In this document: piece after piece, positions 13,335-20,908 of the stretch
How the letters are laid out: each line of letters begins with the position of its first letter
How positions within the stretch are numbered: position 1 is the stretch's first letter
Assembly: GCA_905200615.1 (NCBI GenBank)
Contig: CAJKLB010000036.1
Coordinates: forward strand, 1-24,861
Direction of reading: 5' to 3'
DNA from: an uncultured Selenomonadales bacterium
Lineage (GTDB): Bacteria; Bacillota; Clostridia; Christensenellales; QALW01
DNA: 24,861 nt
The notes under the pieces: generated by a model
Database searches by the model: none
What the model was told of the DNA's origin: nothing
The model's input: the letters and a program-made list of their open reading frames with translations, nothing else
Translations under genes and position numbers: made by a program

Positions 13335-14417
13335 TTACCTTTCAATAAAGCCTTGCGCTGTCAAAAGCTCGGCCATCAGCACCGCTCCCCCGGCCGCGCC
13401 GCGCAGCGTATTGTGGGACATGCATACAAATTTGATATCAAACTGTTTGTCGGGACGCAGTCTTCCGATAGAAATAGCCATGCCGCCTTCTAAATCACGG
13501 CAGGTTTTAATTTGCGGCTGATCATTTTCGGTAAAATAATGAAGAAATTGCTTAGGCGCGCTGGGCAGCTGAAAGATCTGCGGATCGCCTTTAAAGTTTT
13601 TCCAAATATCCAAAATTTCTTCTAAATCGGGCTTTTTGTCAAAACTGGCAAAAACCGCAGCGGTATGACCGTTGGTAACGGGAACGCGAATACACTGTGT
13701 CGTGATATTCGGACCTTTTGCCGGAACGATCACTCCGTTTTCTATATGTCCCCAAATTTTCAGCGGTTCGTTTTCGCTTTTTTCCTCCTCACCGCCGATG
13801 TACGGAATAATATTATCTACCATTTCCGGCCAGCGTTCAAAGGTCTTTCCGGCGCCGCTTATTGCCTGATAAGTACAGGCAAGGGCTTTGGTGATACCAA
13901 ATTGGGAAAGAGGGAACAGCGCGGGTACATAACTTTGCAGGGAGCAGTTAGATTTTACTGCGATAAACCCGCGTGAAGTATGCAGTCGCTTTTTTTGGAA
14001 AGTAATCACTTCGGAATGATCGGCATTGAGCTCAGGAATAATCATCGGAACATCAGGTGTTGCTCTGTGCGCGCTGTTATTGGAGATGACCGCTACCTCA
14101 AGGCGCGCGTATTTTTCCTCTAACGCGCGAATTTCTTCTTTGGGCATATCTACCGCGCAGAAGACAACCTGTACCGTTTGCGCAATTTTTTCGGCATCGG
14201 CAGAAGCGTCAAAAACTGGCATAGCTGCAATATCTTCCGGTATCGGCATGTCCATGACCCACCGATTTCCGATTGCTTCGGCATAGGTTTTTCCCGCGCT
14301 GCGCGCGCTTGCCGCGAGCGCTTTTACGCAAAACCAAGGATGCCGGCTTAAAAGCGTTATAAAGCGCTGTCCTACCATACCCGTAGCGCCTATAATTCCA
14401 ACATTCAACTTTTCCAT
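13335..14417 (-). CDS. asd: Aspartate-semialdehyde dehydrogenase
   Basis: NADP-dependent reduction of aspartyl phosphate to aspartate semialdehyde, shared by lysine, threonine and methionine synthesis. The product has 360 residues and begins with the nucleotide-binding GIIGATGMVGQRF. The catalytic cysteine is C158 in VKSNCSLQS, and R244 and H251 (RVPVTNGHTAAV) fit the substrate-binding region. SNCSLQS rather than the SNPNCST-like loop, and the overall length, place it in the branch first described from archaea and fungi, which also occurs in Clostridia. It is the first gene of the operon and has its own promoter. The binding site before ATG (GCGGGG) is only moderate. Confidence 0.95.
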   Translation of the reverse strand: MEKLNVGIIGATGMVGQRFITLLSRHPWFCVKALAASARSAGKTYAEAIGNRWVMDMPIPEDIAAMPVFDASADAEKIAQTVQVVFCAVDMPKEEIRALEEKYARLEVAVISNNSAHRATPDVPMIIPELNADHSEVITFQKKRLHTSRGFIAVKSNCSLQSYVPALFPLSQFGITKALACTYQAISGAGKTFERWPEMVDNIIPYIGGEEEKSENEPLKIWGHIENGVIVPAKGPNITTQCIRVPVTNGHTAAVFASFDKKPDLEEILDIWKNFKGDPQIFQLPSAPKQFLHYFTENDQPQIKTCRDLEGGMAISIGRLRPDKQFDIKFVCMSHNTLRGAAGGAVLMAELLTAQGFIER

Positions 14418-14453
14418 TGCAATTACCCCGCAATTTTATAAAATATATTGTTT

Positions 14454-14482
14454 ATCATACCATAGAATCCAGCGTCTGTAAA
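14454..14482 (-). promoter_or_regulatory. Promoter of the asd-dapA-dapB-aminopeptidase operon
   Basis: Minus strand TTTACA (14477-14482), 17-bp spacer and TATGAT (14454-14459). The leader is only about 30 bases, too short for a lysine riboswitch or T-box, so feedback at the protein level would have to provide control. Confidence 0.65.
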
Positions 14483-14501
14483 GTAGGTTGATGGATTTTA
14501 C

Positions 14502-14530
14502 TTGATTTTTTTGCCGAAAAATGCTATACT
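14502..14530 (+). promoter_or_regulatory. Promoter of walJ
   Basis: TTGATT (14502-14507), 17-bp spacer and TATACT (14525-14530) with extended TGC. It is divergent from the asd promoter, with 19 bases between the two -35 boxes. Confidence 0.65.
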
Positions 14531-14559
14531 TTACGCAATAAAACAAAAGGATTAAAACA

Positions 14560-15357
14560 GTGGCGATAACATTTTGCGCGTTGGGAAGCGGCTCGAAAGG
14601 CAACAGTTATTTAGTGGCCGGAAACAAAAACAGAATATTGGTTGACGCGGGTCTAACAGCCAAGACTATAGAATGTCATCTGGCGGCAATCGGCGTTTGC
14701 CCCGGAGAGCTGGACGGCATTCTTGTGACACATGAGCATACCGATCATATTGCTGGTATTAAAGTGCTTTCCCGGCGCTACGATATTCCTGTATATGCCA
14801 ATGAGCCTACGATGATTCAGCTTTTAAAAAAGACCGGCGGTTTGGAAACGAAAAATATTCGGCTTTTTACTACCGGAGAAGATTTTTATATCGGTGAATT
14901 TGATATTACGCCTTTTAAAACACCGCATGACAGCGTTTGTTCCTGCGGTTTTTCCGTTTATTGCCGCGGCAGCAAAATTACCGTTGCCACCGATATCGGA
15001 CATATGACACGCACAGTGCTGAACGCTTGCAAGGGCAGTGATATTCTTGTGCTTGAAGCAAACCATGATTTGGACATGTTGCTCAACGGTCCGTATTCTC
15101 CTTTTCTTAAGCAGCGTGTGCAGGGGCCTAACGGTCATTTATCGAACGACGTTTGCGGAAAAACCTTGGCGTATTTATTGGATGAGGGATTAAAACAGAT
15201 TATTCTTGCCCATTTAAGTGAGGAAAATAATCGGCCTCAGCTTGCGTATTCTACCATATGCAGCTCTTTGCGGGAAAAAGGCGCCGTTGTCGGCAGAGAT
15301 GTTTATGTGGATGTGGCGGAACAGTATCAGCGGGGGAAATGCTACCGGATTCTTTAG
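14560..15357 (+). CDS. walJ: Metallo-beta-lactamase-fold hydrolase, WalJ/YycJ/VicX type
   Basis: Two-metal MBL-fold protein of 265 residues. Relatives are linked to the WalRK cell-wall system in Bacillus and Streptococcus, and the B. subtilis member (YycJ/WalJ) has been described as an exonuclease in DNA repair. Here it is alone, without walRK. Sequence: GSGSKGNSYLV at the N terminus, metal motif THEHTDH (H58, H60, D62, H63), TPHDSVCSCGF, VATDIGH, LEANHD and LAHLSEENNRP near the end. The start is GTG at 14560, with AAAAGG nine bases upstream. It ends with TAG at the normal family length, which shows that TAG works as a stop in this genome. Confidence 0.9.
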   Translation: MAITFCALGSGSKGNSYLVAGNKNRILVDAGLTAKTIECHLAAIGVCPGELDGILVTHEHTDHIAGIKVLSRRYDIPVYANEPTMIQLLKKTGGLETKNIRLFTTGEDFYIGEFDITPFKTPHDSVCSCGFSVYCRGSKITVATDIGHMTRTVLNACKGSDILVLEANHDLDMLLNGPYSPFLKQRVQGPNGHLSNDVCGKTLAYLLDEGLKQIILAHLSEENNRPQLAYSTICSSLREKGAVVGRDVYVDVAEQYQRGKCYRIL

Positions 15358-15419
15358 AAATATGCTATGCAAAAAACTGCCAGATTTTTCAAAAAACGAC
15401 TTTTCATGTCACGTGGGTA

Positions 15420-15449
15420 TTGACTTTGTGACATCTTTCCCTTTATAAT
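15420..15449 (+). promoter_or_regulatory. Promoter located just ahead of a terminator
   Basis: TTGACT (15420-15425), 18-bp spacer and TATAAT (15444-15449). The spacer carries the half-site TGTGACAT (15427-15434), and an inverted ATGTCAC lies at 15406-15412. A transcript would start near 15456 and meet the hairpin at 15461 at once. It may give a very short RNA or depend on antitermination. Confidence 0.5.
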
Positions 15450-15460
15450 AAAAATAGAGT

Positions 15461-15485
15461 ATCTGCTGTTAAAGCAGATTTTTTT
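15461..15485 (+). terminator. Terminator, probably of walJ
   Basis: ATCTGCT / AGCAGAT with loop GTTAA, followed by seven T (15479-15485). It lies about 100 bases after the walJ stop codon. Confidence 0.85.
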
Positions 15486-15496
15486 GTGTTAAAAAA

Positions 15497-15513
15497 TGTG
15501 ACATAATGTCACA
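15497..15513. promoter_or_regulatory. Perfect 17-bp palindromic operator
   Basis: TGTGACAT-A-ATGTCACA. It contains TGACATAAT, which reads as an extended -10 (hexamer CATAAT at 15502-15507) placing a start about 10 bases before the GAGGAG ribosome binding site of 15539. The pattern TGTNA-N7-TNACA equals the GlnR/TnrA box of Bacillus, but other regulators use similar sites. Two related half-sites lie upstream at 15406 and 15427. Confidence 0.65.
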
Positions 15514-15538
15514 AAAACTGCAGTGAGGAGAGGGAAAA

Positions 15539-16006
15539 ATGGAAGAAAAGTGTGAAATAGCCGAAAGAATTTTACAGCATGTAATGGAAATGGAACGGTA
15601 TATTCATGAATTGGATATGCGCTTTGAAAAAACGGTATTTGCTTGCGGCCCGTCGGGATACGTGGGCTGTTCCCATGAATGCCGTGGAGCCGGCGACCGT
15701 CGCCGCAGTGGTTTTATGGAAGATATCGCGGAATATTTAAATGCGCTGGGCAGAAAAAAAGACCGCGTAATTATCAGTCTAAAGCCTGTAGTACAAGCTT
15801 TTGAGGCATTAAAGGGTACTCGCAGCGGTCATGTTATTTTTTACCGTGTGGGAAAGGGCATTTCCGTTCAGGAATATGCCGATACATTCCATTATTCCCG
15901 TCGTCATGCCAGACGCTTATATATTAAGGCCATGGAAGATTTTTATCAAAAACTTATTCGATATGATACGGAAGGACTGGTTGAAAGATTCCGGCAGACA
16001 GAATAA
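15539..16006 (+). CDS. Unknown protein with C-terminal helix-turn-helix-like region
   Basis: A 155-residue soluble protein I cannot assign to a named family. Residues 1-30 are a probable coiled helix (ERILQHVMEMERYIHELDMRFE). Residues 36-48 hold three cysteines (CGPSGYVGCSHEC), perhaps a metal or redox site. Residues 108-135 (ISVQEYADTFHYSRRHARRLYIKAMEDF) look like a sigma-region-4 or LuxR-like helix-turn-helix with a recognition helix starting SRRHARR. It starts behind GAGGAGAGGG and directly after the 17-bp palindrome, so it may be a DNA-binding protein that controls itself. Similar small sigma-like HTH proteins occur in prophages, but no phage gene is nearby. Confidence 0.65.
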   Translation: MEEKCEIAERILQHVMEMERYIHELDMRFEKTVFACGPSGYVGCSHECRGAGDRRRSGFMEDIAEYLNALGRKKDRVIISLKPVVQAFEALKGTRSGHVIFYRVGKGISVQEYADTFHYSRRHARRLYIKAMEDFYQKLIRYDTEGLVERFRQTE

Positions 16007-16064
16007 CTTTTGCATAAAGAATATTAAAAGGATTCAATCTTTGTAAAAAATTTTTTATGCACTA

Positions 16065-16091
16065 TTGAAACTGTTTTGTATATGGTATCAT
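16065..16091 (+). promoter_or_regulatory. Weak candidate promoter for the lectin-protease gene
   Basis: TTGAAA (16065-16070), a short 15-bp spacer and TATCAT (16086-16091) with TGG before it. It lies exactly where the missing N-terminal coding sequence of the next gene would be expected. Confidence 0.3.
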
Positions 16092-16125
16092 TTAGTTGAT
16101 TGAAAATGCCGGAACGTAGAAATAT

Positions 16126-17193
16126 ATGGATATTGAAGGTCCCGCCGCGGGGAGTGGCACGCAGATTCATCAATGGGAGCTTCACGGTGATACCAGCCAG
16201 CGCTGGGACGTGCAGTTTGTCAGCAATGATCATTACAAAATTCAATCGGTCTATAGTAATTTGTACGTAAGCGTGGCCGGTAATTCTACAGCGCAGGACG
16301 CGGCGATTGTACAGAATCCCTTTGATTGGTTGGACGGACAGTTGTTCAAATTTGAGCGGACTGAGGCAGGCAACCTCAAAATTACGCCGAAAACAGGAAG
16401 CGCTAATGGCCGAGTGCTTTGTAACAGGTCCAATTCTAATAGCAACGGCGTTGCTATCGAACAGCGCAACTATATTGAAGATTCCAATTATATTGACGAA
16501 TGGATTGCGGAAAAGAGGGTGGACAGATATATTCTGCGCAGCTTTATATCGGAGGATATCATGGCGTCTGACCCACAAGGATTGTCCAATGTTGTGTCAT
16601 ATAGTCAATTTGCTAGTGGCGCATTACATCGAAGCTTTGGAATTTCTTTGTATTTTGAAATTCCAATTATAAAGGAATTATCTAGTGATCAGGTACATGA
16701 CGGTTCCTGCAGTGATGCTTGCGGAGAATGTGTCGATATATATTCTCCTGACCAAACAAATGTGCATCATTTAAACTACCGAAGAATTGTACGGGAGGAA
16801 CTTACAAAAAAACGAGCGACGGATGATCAGATTCATGTGTTATGGCATAGCAGACCGGGAAGCGATTTTTGCAGAAATGCTATATCCCATACAGCGGACG
16901 GTGCTTTTGGCGTAGTCTATGATAAGTTGCCGGTGGTTAATATTTTTGATACTCCGATGACTACGGATGCGGATCCCGAATTAGTCTTTAAATATGTGTT
17001 ATTGCATGAAGTAAGTCATGTTTTAGGCAGGAGTGAGGATTACTTTCATATGAATTGTATTGCCAGATCCATTTCCTCCCAGGCTGAGTTTGCGGGCTTC
17101 TTCGCAATGTATTATAATGGAGAAGAGGCGTTTTGCGATCGATGCAAACAAGAAATGTTAAGTATTATAGGCAGACCTTTAAAAAATGCATAA
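16126..17193 (+). CDS. Ricin-type lectin plus metzincin-like zinc protease, 5' end lost
   Basis: Open frame of 355 residues. Residues 1-135 form a ricin-type beta-trefoil with the three QxW-type positions (SQRWDV, GQLFKF, DEWIAE), normally a sugar-binding fold. Residues about 170-350 resemble secreted zinc proteases of gut Clostridia: LLHEVSHVLGRSED (HEVSH at 294-298), then a Cys segment MNCIAR and a final FCDRCK. The usual Met after CI is Ala, so the Met-turn looks altered. No signal peptide is present and the ribosome binding site is poor. The same frame upstream of the ATG still reads as lectin, LIENAGT then TAG then KYMDIEG, with a further TAG at 16093, so the 5' end appears decayed. It is probably a pseudogene or an intracellular relic. 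A lipoprotein gene follows 16 bases later. Confidence 0.65.
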   Translation: MDIEGPAAGSGTQIHQWELHGDTSQRWDVQFVSNDHYKIQSVYSNLYVSVAGNSTAQDAAIVQNPFDWLDGQLFKFERTEAGNLKITPKTGSANGRVLCNRSNSNSNGVAIEQRNYIEDSNYIDEWIAEKRVDRYILRSFISEDIMASDPQGLSNVVSYSQFASGALHRSFGISLYFEIPIIKELSSDQVHDGSCSDACGECVDIYSPDQTNVHHLNYRRIVREELTKKRATDDQIHVLWHSRPGSDFCRNAISHTADGAFGVVYDKLPVVNIFDTPMTTDADPELVFKYVLLHEVSHVLGRSEDYFHMNCIARSISSQAEFAGFFAMYYNGEEAFCDRCKQEMLSIIGRPLKNA

Positions 17194-17209
17194 TGAAAGG
17201 AGAAAAAAC

Positions 17210-17929
17210 ATGAAAAAAATATTTAGTATTGCAATTCTTGCTTGCTTATTCATAACTGTTGGGTGTCAAACGGCATCTAAGGATGAGTTCTCCGGGCAAA
17301 CTTTTTCCTATTCCTCTCAAGAACTCTTTGAGCAAGAGGTAGTGACGGCGAAGAACAGCAGTATAATCAGTGACGAATTGGATGATCATATTTTGTATAT
17401 TAAAGCAGCGGTTGCTTATATACCTGATAAATTTTACCTTGCGCCAACAGAAGGAACATTTAATTATATCACTCTTAGAGATAGTATAATGGGAGTTTCT
17501 TTTGACAATAATGCGGGGGAGAGGAAAGAGTATAGAATTAGTTGGAATGCAGAAGATAAGCGGGCTTATGCAAATCGCATAAGGGAAAATGGGGGATATA
17601 ATTATCTTCCGGGAATTGAGGAACAAAACGGTATCAGGAGCCTTTATACGAAAGTGACAGTAGATGGTCTGCAGTATACGATTGAACGAATGTATTCATC
17701 TAAAAGCGCTATTGAATATAAAGAAAGTATTGGGGAACCGTTAACGCAGGAAGAAATTGAAAGCCCAATTATGCTGCATGTGTATTGGGAGCAAGAGAAT
17801 GCTTTAATTGACTATATAGTGCTTGATGAAAACTTGCAAAAAGAAACGGATGACGCGGTAATTGTAAGGACTGTAGGCAAGCTGCAAAAGGTATATTATA
17901 ATACTGATGATGCGGCTCAAGACGCGTAA
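17210..17929 (+). CDS. Putative lipoprotein of unknown function
   Basis: A 239-residue protein. The start at 17210 (GAAAGGAG upstream) gives a lipoprotein signal: MKK, a hydrophobic stretch and ITVGC with C19 as the lipidated residue, though Thr at -3 is not the preferred residue. The mature part begins with a Ser/Glu-rich spacer and shows alternating strand-like segments (YITLRDSIMGVSF, YRISWNAED, LYTKVTVDGLQYTIERMY). I do not recognise the family; such beta-rich lipoproteins are often ligand binding or DUF proteins. It shares a transcript with the truncated lectin-protease gene and ends at a strong terminator. Possible partner or immunity-like protein for the protease, inferred from position only. 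Confidence 0.75.
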   Translation: MKKIFSIAILACLFITVGCQTASKDEFSGQTFSYSSQELFEQEVVTAKNSSIISDELDDHILYIKAAVAYIPDKFYLAPTEGTFNYITLRDSIMGVSFDNNAGERKEYRISWNAEDKRAYANRIRENGGYNYLPGIEEQNGIRSLYTKVTVDGLQYTIERMYSSKSAIEYKESIGEPLTQEEIESPIMLHVYWEQENALIDYIVLDENLQKETDDAVIVRTVGKLQKVYYNTDDAAQDA

Positions 17930-17942
17930 AACAGAGAAAAGG

Positions 17943-17967
17943 CAGCGGCGAAAGCCGCTGTTTTTTT
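17943..17967 (+). terminator. Terminator after the lipoprotein gene
   Basis: CAGCGGC-GAAA-GCCGCTG with a GNRA tetraloop, then seven T. Confidence 0.95.
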
Positions 17968-18167
17968 ATTAAGAAAGCGAATCTGTCTGTGGCCTGCAAG
18001 GCTTTTTTCAAGAATCAAAGATTTTTCGGCTGTGTTGTTTTTACTATCTCCTGAGATCCTATAAACGTCTTGTTAAGCGGACTTTTATTCACGGCTTTGT
18101 CCTGTCAGAGGAAAACAAAATAGGGAGATGACACCGCAAAAAATTAGATTTTAGATGTATCCGTAAA
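17968..18167. other. Intergenic stretch without a recognised gene
   Basis: Part of a gap of about 310 bases between genes. A small GCCT-GCA-AGGC stem followed by six T (about 17992-18007) may be a second weak terminator. On the minus strand about 27 codons from a TGA read QDKAVNKSPLNKTF, without start or context. Nothing else stands out. Confidence 0.3.
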
Positions 18168-18201
18168 TTGATAAATTATTTTTGTTTTTTTATGATATAA
18201 T
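18168..18201 (+). promoter_or_regulatory. Promoter of the DUF3592 gene
   Basis: TTGATA (18168-18173), 17-bp spacer and TATGAT (18191-18196); an overlapping TATAAT (18196-18201) follows immediately. Confidence 0.55.
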
Positions 18202-18241
18202 AAATTTACGAAAAAAACGTTATGGGAAGCAGAATTACAAA

Positions 18242-19276
18242 ATGAACAAGAATATTTTTATAGTTAAAATTATAACAAGTGTTATTTTTATAGGTATCGT
18301 GTTGTTTTCGCTCTTCCATCAAACAGGATGGATTCAAATTGCGTTATTGCCGTTTTTGATTTGTGGTATCGCGTCAGCGGGAAAAAATATTTGTTTTCTT
18401 ATAAACAAAAACAGCTGCGCGGATCTTTTCAAAAAACTATATATCATTAGTTTTTTCCTTTTTGCGTTCGGCTTTTTAATTTTTTGGAGTTATTCGGTTA
18501 TGAAAACGAAGGAATATCTTTCTCTTTTATTCACAATACCGTTCTGGTTGCTGGGCATATATATGCTTCGGAAATCCCTTTTCCCGCCGAAGAAGACTGC
18601 AAAAACAAAAAAAGAAATAAAGTATAATTTTAAAGTGATAATCAGCGCTTTGTTAGTGCTTGTATGTTTTTTGTGCGGCGTTGTGATGTTGTTTTTTGGT
18701 ATTAGGAATACTTACCAACTAAATCAATCAACGAAAGGGTATCTTCTTACAGAAGCATATTTTGAGGACTATGAAATATATAGCGCAGATGATGACGGCA
18801 CGATGTATACGCTCCTTTATACGTATGAAGTGAACGGGAAAGAATACCATGTAAAAACAGATTACGCAGTAGGAAGTGTTCCTTCTGAAAACAGTATCAG
18901 AAAGGTAAAGTATGATCCCAATAATCCTGAAAACGCTGTTTTAGCAGGGACAAATAGTGCAAATAGTTTAATCTATATGGGCTTGTTTTTTGTTTTGGGA
19001 TCAACCGCGTTTATTCTTGGCGCACTTTATATAAAAGGTGCTTTTGAAAAAATAAAAATTGATGTTATGGGATTATATTTCGGCTTTTTGTTTTTTATAG
19101 TGGGAATTGGAATTCTATTGTTTCAAAACGGGACAGCAGCATCGTTTTGGGAGGCATTAAAATCCTTAGGTATATGGGCTGCAATTCCGATTTTGTTTAT
19201 TGTGGCAGGCGGATTCCAAATTATCAAATGTTTGTTTTTTAAACGCTTGAGTGAAAATAGAAATAAGCGGGGATAA
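18242..19276 (+). CDS. DUF3592-type membrane protein
   Basis: Integral membrane protein of 344 residues with about seven hydrophobic segments and a soluble domain between them. The soluble part (residues about 165-240) has the DUF3592 pattern: LTEAYFEDYE, LYTYEVNGKEYHVKTDY, then VKYDPNNPENAVLAG. The last motif is the family signature for a small beta domain facing outside. Function is unknown for the family. The start at 18242 is chosen because the preceding 20 codons overlap the promoter and lack a binding site; GGGAAG lies somewhat far upstream. Single gene with its own promoter and terminators. Confidence 0.82.
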   Translation: MNKNIFIVKIITSVIFIGIVLFSLFHQTGWIQIALLPFLICGIASAGKNICFLINKNSCADLFKKLYIISFFLFAFGFLIFWSYSVMKTKEYLSLLFTIPFWLLGIYMLRKSLFPPKKTAKTKKEIKYNFKVIISALLVLVCFLCGVVMLFFGIRNTYQLNQSTKGYLLTEAYFEDYEIYSADDDGTMYTLLYTYEVNGKEYHVKTDYAVGSVPSENSIRKVKYDPNNPENAVLAGTNSANSLIYMGLFFVLGSTAFILGALYIKGAFEKIKIDVMGLYFGFLFFIVGIGILLFQNGTAASFWEALKSLGIWAAIPILFIVAGGFQIIKCLFFKRLSENRNKRG

Positions 19277-19310
19277 ACGGCCATGAGCGCATAGAGCATA
19301 TAAGACGATA

Positions 19311-19344
19311 AAAACTTTTTTGTATGAAAGTAAAAAAGTTTTTT
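19311..19344 (+). terminator. AT-rich terminator after the DUF3592 gene
   Basis: AAAACTTTTTT / AAAAAAGTTTT around a 10-base loop, with the T run continuing. Weak stem, but about 35 bases past the stop codon. Confidence 0.5.
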
Positions 19345-19396
19345 AGGGGAATGTATCGAGTACAAAGAAAGGGAAAAAATACCAGATTTATTCTTT

Positions 19397-19432
19397 AAGG
19401 AGTTTATCCGTAAAACGGTAAACTCCTTTTTT
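19397..19432 (+). terminator. Second terminator after the DUF3592 gene
   Basis: AAGGAGTTTA / TAAACTCCTT with an inner CCGT-AAA-ACGG, then six T. A strong plus-strand terminator that also separates the convergent thioredoxin gene. Confidence 0.8.
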
Positions 19433-19537
19433 ACAAAAACCGGATTTTTAGCAATGGCGGAATTTTTTTAAAATATAAATGCGGCAGGGTTTATAAATTT
19501 TTTATGGGAAACAATGGCCGGAGAAAATGGACGAAGA

Positions 19538-20251
19538 TTACTTGATTCTGGAAATACCGTTGATTAACGCGTTTTTGCTGATGGTTCCGGCTTTATAGGC
19601 TGTGATATTCCCCTTTCGGTCAATAAAATAGGTTTGCGGTATGGAAGATATAGAATAGGCTTGTTGGGCTTCATGCGTAGTATCAAAATAAATATTAAAG
19701 GTATATCCGTTTTGTTGGATAAAGGTTTCCGCGTCTTTTTGTGAAGTATCAATAGAAATCATGAAAAAGTGGATATCATTTCCGTAAAGCTCGTATACTT
19801 GCTGAAAATATTCCATTTCTTCTTGACAGGGGGTACACCAGCTTGCCCAAAAATTCATTACAATAGGCTTTCCGGCAAGACTTGAAAGAGAAATTTGTTT
19901 TCCGGCGGCTGTAAATACGGTAAAATCGGTTGTCTCCGGCGGCAGCTTGGAGGAAACAGTAGGTTCCGGCAGGGGAAGAACGGGCTCCGGCGTGCTCAGC
20001 GGACGTGCGGTTTCCGGTACTGTAGGGGTGGGAACGGCGGTCATGGTGGGTAAGGGCAGAGCTGTGACGGAAGGTACAGCGGACGGAGTAGGGGAATTCT
20101 CAGGCACAGAAAAAGTTGCTGTAGGTGAGGGCGTTTCAAAATATACCAATTCATCTTCCGGCGCCGATTGATCTGCCATTGTGTTGTATAAGAGCGCTGA
20201 TAGGATGAATAATAGGGTTAGAGCCGAAAAAAGAATTACTGTTTTTTTCAT
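19538..20251 (-). CDS. Membrane-anchored TlpA/ResA-like thioredoxin
   Basis: Thiol-disulfide oxidoreductase of 237 residues acting outside the cytoplasmic membrane. Residues 5-24 are an uncleaved signal-anchor helix. Residues about 38-105 form a low-complexity Pro/Thr/Ser/Val linker. Residues 108-237 are a TlpA/ResA-type domain: DFTVFTAAGKQISLSSLAGK, NFWASWCTPCQEEM with C139 and C142, FMISIDTSQ, and the cis-proline segment SIPQTYFIDRKG. The start codon directly follows the ccdA stop (TAAATG) with GGGAGG upstream, so the two are translated together. CcdA should supply its reductant. Target proteins are unknown. Confidence 0.92.
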   Translation of the reverse strand: MKKTVILFSALTLLFILSALLYNTMADQSAPEDELVYFETPSPTATFSVPENSPTPSAVPSVTALPLPTMTAVPTPTVPETARPLSTPEPVLPLPEPTVSSKLPPETTDFTVFTAAGKQISLSSLAGKPIVMNFWASWCTPCQEEMEYFQQVYELYGNDIHFFMISIDTSQKDAETFIQQNGYTFNIYFDTTHEAQQAYSISSIPQTYFIDRKGNITAYKAGTISKNALINGISRIK

Positions 20252-20908
20252 TTATACCTCCCAGGCGAGAAAGGAGCCGTTTAATAGTCCAAATGCGGTA
20301 AGGATGCCGGTAATGATTAAAAAAATACCGCAGATACGCTCTATTACAATACGATGCTTTTGTATGGAAGAAAATATTGAAAAAATGCTGTCGGTAAGCA
20401 ATGCGGCCAAGATAAAAGGCGCGCCTAATCCCAGAGAATAGGTAAAAAGAAGAAAAACGCCTTGGGCAAAGCTTGCGGAGTTAGCGGCTAACATCAATGC
20501 GGAACCTAAAAAAGCACCGGTGCAAGGAGTAAGAGCAAGAGAAAAAATAATACCCAGCAGAAAAGAAGAGAAAACGGAACTCACTTTAAAACTTTTAAAA
20601 GAAAATCTTGGCATTGGCAGGTGCAGAATGTTCAATACCGAAAGGCCGTAGATACAGATAATGATGCCTAATACAATATTCACAATGGTCTTATATTTAG
20701 TGAAAAAGGCACCTACAGTACCGGCAAAAGCGCCTAAAATCACAAACACAAGGCAAAAGCCCGCAACAAACAGCAGCGAGCAGAGCAGCGCATGGCCGCG
20801 TGTGTTTTTGCTGCCTGCAAAATAAGAAATATATACCGGTACCAGGGGAAGGGTACACGGCGAAATAAAAGAGAGGATACCCTCTAAAAAAGTAATAAAC
20901 CAACTCAT
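20252..20908 (-). CDS. ccdA: CcdA-type thiol-disulfide transmembrane carrier
   Basis: Six-helix membrane protein of 218 residues that passes electrons from cytosolic thioredoxin to extracytoplasmic thiol proteins. The two redox cysteines lie in the family motifs: C18 in ISPCTLPLVPVYISYF and C129 in LALTPCTGAFLGSALM. Length is normal. It sits between cca and the anchored thioredoxin, all on the minus strand. No separate promoter is evident in the 50 bases after cca. The start codon is enclosed in an 11-bp hairpin, which may limit its translation. Confidence 0.93.
   Translation of the reverse strand: MSWFITFLEGILSFISPCTLPLVPVYISYFAGSKNTRGHALLCSLLFVAGFCLVFVILGAFAGTVGAFFTKYKTIVNIVLGIIICIYGLSVLNILHLPMPRFSFKSFKVSSVFSSFLLGIIFSLALTPCTGAFLGSALMLAANSASFAQGVFLLFTYSLGLGAPFILAALLTDSIFSIFSSIQKHRIVIERICGIFLIITGILTAFGLLNGSFLAWEV

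Noticed and set aside
14418..14559. Lysine riboswitch or T-box ahead of asd
   Set aside because: The leader after the predicted promoter is about 30 bases and lacks the conserved elements.
15497..15513. CRP (cAMP receptor) site
   Set aside because: The TGTGA and TCACA halves are 7 rather than 6 bases apart, and cAMP-CRP control is not typical of Clostridia.
16093..16119. General recoding of TAG as an amino acid
   Set aside because: walJ ends in TAG at its normal length, so TAG works as a stop here; decay of the 5' end is simpler.
16024..16578. A 184-codon open frame on the minus strand over the ricin domain
   Set aside because: The plus strand has clear lectin and protease motifs; the minus reading has none.
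17968..18160. Transposase or gene fragment in the gap before the DUF3592 gene
   Set aside because: The open stretch is only about 27 codons with no recognisable motif.
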